A stretch of DNA of 12,177 bases. It comes from Anaerolineae bacterium (GTDB lineage: Bacteria > Chloroflexota > Anaerolineae > Aggregatilineales > Phototrophicaceae). The translations under genes were made by a program, and so were the position numbers. Location: NCBI GenBank assembly GCA_019912905.1, contig JAIOHO010000738.1, positions 1 to 12,177 on the forward strand, in the 5' to 3' direction. The notes beneath the pieces are model-generated. The model saw only the letters and a program-made list of their open reading frames with translations, did no database searches and was not told the origin of the DNA. Below, piece after piece: positions 7,594 to 12,177 of this stretch (within the stretch, counting starts at the first letter, position 1; the number at the start of each line of letters is the position of its first letter).

Positions 7594-8880
7594 CTAGGGC
7601 CGAGGAATGCGCGACCGGCGCAGCATATCTTCCCCAATCTTGAGCAGATCCGCCGCCATGTTGAAGATGGTCACTTTTTCGCCGGTGAACAGACGCGCCC
7701 GCCCGCGCAGCGCCTCGCGCAGCAGGTCGAGCATCGTCCAGGGATTTTCCGGTTTGACGTTCGCCAGTTCGTTGACCAGAATCGCGCCCATCACCAGCGG
7801 CAGATAGACATAGCTCAAATCGGGATCACCCTGCCCGGCATTCCAGTGCACAACTCGATTGGCATACTGCACCTGTTCGCTGTGGTCGCCCAGGTCCTCA
7901 CGCACGCGGGGTTGGATGACGCCGAAGCCCAGCAGGACGGCATCGAACAGCGCGGCCTCGAAGAGATAGCGGGTCGCCAGTTCACCCTTGTTCAGGTCTT
8001 CCAGGGTCTCGTCGTAGGCCAGAAGCTGACACAGGGTTTTGAACCAGCGACTTTCCTCGACGGAAAAGCCCGGTTCCAGTTCCAGACCTTCATCAAAGGT
8101 GTACGTCATCATTTTGGCGACGGCGATAGCCTCGCCGGGGTGCAGCGGCAGGCCCTGAGCGGCGAAACGTTCTTCGACGGTGTCCAGCAGATACGGATAC
8201 ACGGCGTTGCGGGTCAGCGTGGTTGCCACACGGCGCGCATCCTCTACCCGGGCCAGCGCCAGTTCACGGGCGTCCATGACCTGCTCATGAGTCCACAGAG
8301 TTTCGAAGTGGGCTTTGAGATCGGTGCGGACGTCAGGCATGATGCGCGGTGCGATGTCAAAAAACGTCGTCAGCACATCGGTCGATTGGTGCCAGGTCTC
8401 TGCCGAAAACTGGACATCGCGCAGCACCTGGAGCTTGAATGAGGAGATGCTGAGCATGTTCGGAGGTGGTCCACCGGAGAATGGGCGCACCCGGCGTCCC
8501 GGCCTGGCCGTCCGATAGCGCACGGCGACTCGTACCGGGAAATGACTGCCAGGGGGAGTCGGTGGCCGCGGCACGATCGGCGCGCGCAGCACCCCCACTT
8601 CGCCGGGACGCAGGCCGACCGTCAGCGTTTTCTTGGGGATGTCCATGACCACCGGGCGGCCCTTCTTATCCTCCGCGGGGGTCTGGATGCCGATCTTGAC
8701 CTGCATGACCTGATCGACCATATTTTGCAGAATCAGGACGATTTCGACCGGCTGATTGAGAAACGTCCCCACCGGGAAGATGCCCAACGCGCACTGCAAA
8801 TCATCCATGCTGATGCGCGTACCGCCGGTAATCGCGCCCAGTACATCCGGGTAGATAGGGTCAAATGGGAGGTCAGTCAT
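7594..8880 (-). CDS. Protein of unknown family, paralogue C of the three-gene cassette
   Basis: 428 residues, not recognised. It is a full-length relative of the two genes upstream in the operon. It shares the N-terminal YPDVLGAITGG (10-20), the GLRPGEVGVLRAPI strand/turn (89-102), a Gly/Pro-rich hinge near 135-140, an ETLW tryptophan (Trp196), LPLHPGEAIAVAKMM (244-258) and YVYLPLVMGAILV (357-369). Residues about 28-124 have the alternating pattern and the N-(loop)-P...LRPGEVG...P layout of an Ig-like (CARDB/NEW3-type) beta-sandwich; the rest is predicted helical. It has no signal peptide or membrane helix, so it is probably cytoplasmic. It is the most diverged of the three, with an Arg-rich hinge (RTARPGRRVRP) and C-terminus (RRSRIPRP). 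The start ATG overlaps the upstream stop as ATGA with no Shine-Dalgarno site, suggesting translational coupling. No function is proposed. Confidence 0.85.
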   Translation of the reverse strand: MTDLPFDPIYPDVLGAITGGTRISMDDLQCALGIFPVGTFLNQPVEIVLILQNMVDQVMQVKIGIQTPAEDKKGRPVVMDIPKKTLTVGLRPGEVGVLRAPIVPRPPTPPGSHFPVRVAVRYRTARPGRRVRPFSGGPPPNMLSISSFKLQVLRDVQFSAETWHQSTDVLTTFFDIAPRIMPDVRTDLKAHFETLWTHEQVMDARELALARVEDARRVATTLTRNAVYPYLLDTVEERFAAQGLPLHPGEAIAVAKMMTYTFDEGLELEPGFSVEESRWFKTLCQLLAYDETLEDLNKGELATRYLFEAALFDAVLLGFGVIQPRVREDLGDHSEQVQYANRVVHWNAGQGDPDLSYVYLPLVMGAILVNELANVKPENPWTMLDLLREALRGRARLFTGEKVTIFNMAADLLKIGEDMLRRSRIPRP

Positions 8881-10208
8881 ATTTGAAACCCGAACAGCCG
8901 TAGCGAACGATTCACGAGTTCTTTGGTCATCAGGAAGACCAGATCATTATCTTCTGTCCATTCTGCGTCGCGCATCGCCAGCACCTCGCTCATGCCGCGC
9001 AGCGACTCATCCAAGTGTTCATCCGGGGCGATCACCCGGTCGAAGACGATGGCGCCGCTCATGATCAGCGGCAGGTAGCTATGGGCGAAATCCATACCTT
9101 TAGGTTCATTTAACAGTTTAACGAAATTTTCCGTATACTGCTCGATTTCCGCATCGCTGCCCAGATCTTCGCCGGTGATGGTGCGGATCATGCCGAATGC
9201 ATACGGGATGGTATCTTGCAGGAGGGAATCATAAAGTCTGGCGCACAGGTAAGCGACCGGGTGGGTGATGATCTGTTCATCCTGAGCGATGGCGCGCAGC
9301 AGGCCCTCGAACCAGTGCGGCAGCACCACATCCGGGGGCAGATCATGCTTGAATCGCACGGCGACATTAAACGCCTGGCTGCCCAGAAAATCGAATTGAT
9401 CATCGCCGGGGTCCGCCATGTGGACCACCACGGCCAGCAGCTTGGCGATGAGGAGGGCTTCCAGCGGCTTGAGCGGGTACCCGGCGGCTCGAAAACGCGC
9501 TTCGGTGGTCTGTCGCAGCGGGTCGAGCACGAGCTGCTTCTTGATCTTCGGGAAGATGCGGTCTTCGAGTGGGGCGCGATAACGGGCCAGCAGCAGCGCG
9601 TTCGAAGCCGCTTCCGCCAGATTCCACAGGCTGAACCAGCCGCCTTTGGCTGCGGCTTCGGCGGGTTGGGGAACACCCTGCACCACATTAAAGGTGGCTT
9701 CCAGTTCGTCGTGGAGGCCAAATCGTTTGACCACCGCAAACTCAAGCTGGTGCAGCTTGTCGAGCATGGCGCGCTGCCGGTCGGGTAAGCTGGCCGGATC
9801 GAGCGGGCTGCCGCCGCCTTCAGACCGCACGAGATTCGCTTTGTTCGTGGGCCGGATATGGAGGGCCGCGCCCAGCTTGTAACCTTCCCCGATAGCGGTG
9901 TCAGGCTGGCACATGACCGGCACCATCAGATAGCCGACTTCGCCGGGGCGCAGTGGGATGTTCACCGGTTCCTTGACGCTGACAAAACGACCTTTTTGTT
10001 TGCGCCCATCGCGGGCAGGCAGGTTGAGAGTCACACGCAGATCGACGGGGCCATCGGTCGCGTTCTGGGCCAGCAGCAGGGCATGAAAAGGCCGCCCGCT
10101 GCGCACGGGGGCAGGGCTGATCGCCAGGGCAAGATCGACGCCGCCGAGCCTTACAAGCGGGCCGCCTGTGATGTATCCAAGGATGTTCGGATAATCATAG
10201 TCTGCCAT
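8877..10208 (-). CDS. Protein of unknown family, paralogue B of the three-gene cassette
   Basis: 443 residues, not recognised, and closest to gene A. It begins MADYDYPNILGYITGG. Residues about 24-120 look like an Ig-like beta-sandwich (LLLAQNATDGPVDLRVTLNLP, then LRPGEVGYLMVPV at 86-98 and EGYKLGAALHIRP at 108-120). A GGG hinge follows at 131-133, then a large helical region containing WFSLWNL (191-197), DPLRQ...RAAGYPLKPLEALLIAKLLA (229-259), LLRAIA (303-308), a QYTENF helix (357-362) and HSYLPLIMSGAIV (376-388). There is no signal peptide, membrane helix, Walker motif or metal-binding cluster. It starts 34 nt after gene A. The start has no good Shine-Dalgarno site, but TATACT lies 6 nt before the ATG. 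Its stop overlaps the start of gene C. Two neighbouring homologues of like length suggest a multi-subunit assembly, by inference only. Confidence 0.86.
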   Translation of the reverse strand: MADYDYPNILGYITGGPLVRLGGVDLALAISPAPVRSGRPFHALLLAQNATDGPVDLRVTLNLPARDGRKQKGRFVSVKEPVNIPLRPGEVGYLMVPVMCQPDTAIGEGYKLGAALHIRPTNKANLVRSEGGGSPLDPASLPDRQRAMLDKLHQLEFAVVKRFGLHDELEATFNVVQGVPQPAEAAAKGGWFSLWNLAEAASNALLLARYRAPLEDRIFPKIKKQLVLDPLRQTTEARFRAAGYPLKPLEALLIAKLLAVVVHMADPGDDQFDFLGSQAFNVAVRFKHDLPPDVVLPHWFEGLLRAIAQDEQIITHPVAYLCARLYDSLLQDTIPYAFGMIRTITGEDLGSDAEIEQYTENFVKLLNEPKGMDFAHSYLPLIMSGAIVFDRVIAPDEHLDESLRGMSEVLAMRDAEWTEDNDLVFLMTKELVNRSLRLFGFQI

Positions 10209-10214
10209 ACGCCC

Positions 10215-10220
10215 AGTATA
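10215..10220 (-). promoter_or_regulatory. Possible internal -10 box just before gene B
   Basis: TATACT on the minus strand ends 6 nt before the gene B ATG, which would place transcription start at the start codon (a leaderless mRNA). The -35 region is weak (GTGAAC at 16 nt). Supported only by position and by the poor ribosome-binding site. Confidence 0.2.
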
Positions 10221-10242
10221 CTACAGACCGCGCAAGTTCACG

Positions 10243-11592
10243 TCACATCACAAAGTTAAACTGCTGGCTGTAACGGTCAAGAATCTGACCGGCCATTTCA
10301 AACACCGGCGTGTTGGCCTCGTTTTGCTCGGCGCGGCGCACTTCCAGTGCCGATTGCAGGCCGCGAATCGAGTCGTCGAGATGCTCACGCTGAATGACCA
10401 CGCGACTGCCGCAGATGAGGCCGCCCATGACCAGCGGCATGTAGACGTAATCGAACGCCAGCCCCGCGCTCTGGTTGAGCTGATGGATGAGCTGCTCGGT
10501 GTAGTTCTGCGCGTCTTCGGACGAGCCGAGCGTGGTGCCAACCTCATTCTCGATGAGTTGGATGGCAAGCGGCACTGCATCGCGCAGCAGGTCGTGATAC
10601 AGCCGCTGGCTGATGATGTTCACCGGGTGGCGCGCGGCCTCGCGGTTATCGGCGATGGCACGCAGCATGGCCTGACACCAGTAGGGCAGCTCGACCGGCT
10701 CACCCGCCTCAGCCCCATCCCCAAGATGCGTATGGATGGTCTGGAGTACGTTGTAGACATGGTCGGCGCGATAATCACCCAGGTCATGCACCGGGTCGGC
10801 CAGTTGGAGGACTCGTGCCAGCATTTTGGCAATGAACAGCGCTTCGGCAGGCTTGAGGGCATAGCCCGCCTTTTCGAAGTTCGACAGTGTGGCCTGGCGC
10901 AGCGGTTCCAGCATGTGTTCCGGCGTCAGCTTCGGCAGCACGTGTTCGGCCAGCAGTTTGGCATAGGACTGGAACATGCCCGCCGGATCGTCGTAATCGG
11001 ACATCGTCCACAGGCTGACCCAACCGGGGTGCGGGTCCACGTCATGACCGACGCGGCCTGACATGACCCCGAACGGCACTTCGAGCATATCGCTGAGGCC
11101 GAACTGTTTGTCGGTGGAAAAATGCAGTTTGCCCAGTTCTTCCATTTCCTCTTGAACGGCCTCATTCAGTGCATTGACCGGGCCGCCGCCGTTGGTCTGG
11201 CGAATACGCTGGGGTTTCGCAAGCGGTTTGACCTGCACCGCCATGCCCAGTTTGTAACCATCATGCGGGGCAGTTGCAGCAGCACAGGCCACTGGCAGCT
11301 TGATATAGCCGACTTCCGCCGGGCGCAGGCCGATCACCAGGCGCGTATGGTAGGAGATGAAGGGATTCTTCAGTTTGCGCGGGTCCTTGTCGGGCAGATA
11401 TAAGGTGGCGGTGAGATCGACATCGACATCGGCGGCGTTCTGAACGACCAGGATAGCTTCAAACGGTTTACCGGCTCGGACGACACGCGGGCGCACAGCC
11501 AGTGCCAGTTGGAGGACGTTGATGTTGCAGCGCGACCCGCCGGTCAGTCCACCCAGCAGATCAGGGTAATTGGGGGTGACTTTGTCTGACAT
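10243..11592 (-). CDS. Protein of unknown family, paralogue A, first gene of the three-gene cassette
   Basis: 449 residues from the chosen ATG at 11592, not recognised. It starts MSDKVTPNYPDLLGGLTGG, matching the starts of genes B and C. Residues about 28-125 fit an Ig-like beta-sandwich (ILVVQNAADVDVDLTATLYLP, GLRPAEVGYIKLPV at 88-101, DGYKLGMAVQVKP at 111-123). A GGG hinge follows at 135-137, then a helical region with WVSLWTM (191-197), EPLRQ...KAGYALKPAEALFIAKMLA (229-259), LRAIADN (310-316), NYTEQLIHQL and YVYMPLVMGGLI (382-393). It looks cytoplasmic. A TTG 23 codons upstream (11661) is open and has AGGAGG only 2 nt before it. The 11592 start is preferred because it has GGAAAG at 6 nt, aligns with the paralogues, and a TATAAT at 11635-11630 would place the RNA start downstream of 11661. 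Function unknown. Confidence 0.85.
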   Translation of the reverse strand: MSDKVTPNYPDLLGGLTGGSRCNINVLQLALAVRPRVVRAGKPFEAILVVQNAADVDVDLTATLYLPDKDPRKLKNPFISYHTRLVIGLRPAEVGYIKLPVACAAATAPHDGYKLGMAVQVKPLAKPQRIRQTNGGGPVNALNEAVQEEMEELGKLHFSTDKQFGLSDMLEVPFGVMSGRVGHDVDPHPGWVSLWTMSDYDDPAGMFQSYAKLLAEHVLPKLTPEHMLEPLRQATLSNFEKAGYALKPAEALFIAKMLARVLQLADPVHDLGDYRADHVYNVLQTIHTHLGDGAEAGEPVELPYWCQAMLRAIADNREAARHPVNIISQRLYHDLLRDAVPLAIQLIENEVGTTLGSSEDAQNYTEQLIHQLNQSAGLAFDYVYMPLVMGGLICGSRVVIQREHLDDSIRGLQSALEVRRAEQNEANTPVFEMAGQILDRYSQQFNFVM

Positions 11593-11598
11593 GGCGTG

Positions 11599-11604
11599 CT
11601 TTCC
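11599..11604 (-). promoter_or_regulatory. Ribosome-binding site deciding the gene A start
   Basis: GGAAAG on the minus strand lies 6 nt before the ATG at 11592-11590. With the paralogue alignment, it favours this start over the longer TTG-initiated frame. Confidence 0.55.
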
Positions 11605-11605
11605 A

Positions 11606-11634
11606 TTGATAAACCCTGTAATTTCCATCATTAT
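11606..11634 (+). promoter_or_regulatory. Candidate promoter of the Sua5/TsaC gene
   Basis: TTGATA (11606-11611), an exact 17-nt spacer and CATTAT (11629-11634). The -10 box overlaps the opposite-strand -10 of gene A. The predicted start near 11641 gives a leader of about 58 nt. Confidence 0.5.
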
Positions 11635-11638
11635 AGGG
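11614..11638. promoter_or_regulatory. Dyad between gene A and the Sua5 gene (operator candidate)
   Basis: CCCTGTAAT (11614-11622) and ATTATAGGG (11630-11638) are inverted arms matching at 8 of 9 positions around a 7-nt spacer. The right arm contains the -10 of gene A (minus) and most of the -10 of the Sua5 gene (plus), so a bound dimer would affect both promoters. Confidence 0.45.
11630..11635 (-). promoter_or_regulatory. -10 box of the A-B-C operon
   Basis: Perfect TATAAT on the minus strand (11635-11630). The predicted start is near 11623, about 30 nt before the gene A ATG. No good -35 is seen at 17 nt (CATTCT), so an activator may be needed. Confidence 0.55.
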
Positions 11639-11698
11639 CGAAAGTACCCTTCAGAATGCAATGCCTCCTATGAACTCCCGGTTAGAAAGGTTTGTAAA

Positions 11699-12177
11699 AT
11701 GACGTATTCCACCCGCACCCGGGTGATCGTCGTCGATGCCGAGCAGCCCGACCCGGCGGCGATCCGGCAGGCGGCGGATACGCTGCGCGCCGGGGGCCTG
11801 GTCGCGTTCCCGACCGAGACGGTGTACGGGTTGGGGGCGAATGCGCTGGATGCCGACGCGATCGGACGGATTTACAGTGCCAAGGAGCGGCCCGCCAATA
11901 ATCCGCTGATTGTGCATATCGCAGTGGTCGATCAACTGTCCCAGGTCGCGGACCAGATCCCGGCGCGGGCGTGGGAATTGGCGAGTGCCTTCTGGCCCGG
12001 CCCACTGACTCTGGTCCTGAAACGGCAGGCTCACATCCCCGGCCAGGTATCGTTGGGACGGGATACGGTTGCGGTGCGCCTGCCCGCGCATCCGGTGGCG
12101 CGTGCGCTGATTACCGCCGCCCGTGTGCCGGTGGTCGCGCCCAGTGCCAACCGTTTCACACGGCCCAGCGCCACTAC
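11699..12177 (+). CDS. tsaC: Sua5/YrdC/TsaC L-threonylcarbamoyladenylate synthase, 3' end outside the window
   Basis: The first 159 residues are visible and open to the window end. This enzyme makes threonylcarbamoyl-AMP from threonine, bicarbonate and ATP, the first step of the t6A37 modification in ANN-decoding tRNAs. Diagnostic motifs are all present: FPTETVYGLGANA (37-49), the KERPANNPL active-site segment (62-70, with Lys62 and Arg64), FWPGPLTLVL (98-107), VAVRLPAHP (124-132) and PSAN (148-151). Whether it is the short TsaC form or the long Sua5 form with a C-terminal domain cannot be told, because the gene is cut. The ATG at 11699 is preceded by AGAAAGG at 8 nt. It is divergent from gene A across 106 bp. 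The minus-strand frame across it shows no independent protein features. Confidence 0.95.
   Translation, partial: MTYSTRTRVIVVDAEQPDPAAIRQAADTLRAGGLVAFPTETVYGLGANALDADAIGRIYSAKERPANNPLIVHIAVVDQLSQVADQIPARAWELASAFWPGPLTLVLKRQAHIPGQVSLGRDTVAVRLPAHPVARALITAARVPVVAPSANRFTRPSAT

Noticed and set aside
7591..7600. Palindrome GCCCTAGGGC spanning the stop codon of gene C
   Set aside because: Ten bp with no loop cannot form a hairpin terminator, and such a short palindrome is not significant by itself.
7594..11592. Phage tail, defence or toxin-antitoxin interpretation of the three paralogues
   Set aside because: No nuclease, ATPase, transmembrane or phage structural motif is visible and no mobile-element genes are nearby; there is no positive evidence for any of these.
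11651..12091. Minus-strand 146-codon frame opposite the Sua5 gene
   Set aside because: The plus strand carries all diagnostic Sua5/TsaC motifs; the minus frame is an Arg/Pro-rich shadow.

Overview
The window looks like a chromosomal segment from a Chloroflexota bacterium (Anaerolineae-like). This is inferred from the moderately high G+C, the ClpC-type rather than ClpA-type ATPases, a four-domain S1 protein with an acidic N-terminal extension, and a free-standing helix-hairpin-helix tail of the kind common in that phylum. The phylum call is an inference made without a database. There are no tRNA or rRNA genes, CRISPR arrays, transposases or phage genes.

Layout. Positions 1-167 (+) hold the C-terminus of a helix-hairpin-helix protein. 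It converges on a long minus-strand block that runs right to left: three tandem paralogues of a protein family I do not recognise (11592-10243, 10208-8877, 8880-7594, here called A, B and C), then a ClpC paralogue (7411-4922, clpC2), an S1-domain protein (4764-3265, rpsA-like), then a second ClpC (2885-396, clpC1). At the right edge a Sua5/TsaC-type threonylcarbamoyl-AMP synthase (11699 onward, +) diverges from gene A and is cut by the window end.

Transcription units. A, B and C are packed like an operon (34-nt gap, then a 4-nt ATGA overlap). clpC2, the S1 gene and clpC1 are separated by 150-380 bp gaps. A convincing minus-strand intrinsic terminator follows the S1 gene and another follows clpC1, and a perfect 12-bp-arm palindrome follows clpC2. 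Good sigma-70-type promoters precede the S1 gene, clpC1 and gene A. The A promoter overlaps, on the opposite strand, a candidate promoter for the Sua5 gene, and both lie on one imperfect dyad.

How the genes may work together. Both ClpC proteins keep all Walker motifs, the N-domain glutamates equivalent to the phospho-arginine sites, and an LGF tripeptide at the ClpP-docking position, so both look like active unfoldases for ClpP. They differ most in the short middle domain. The most interesting content is the A-B-C cassette: three full-length paralogues, apparently cytoplasmic, each with a predicted Ig-like beta-sandwich followed by a large helical region, beside clpC2. Their function is unknown. 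A heteromeric complex made at fixed stoichiometry and linked to ClpC proteolysis is a testable guess, not a conclusion.
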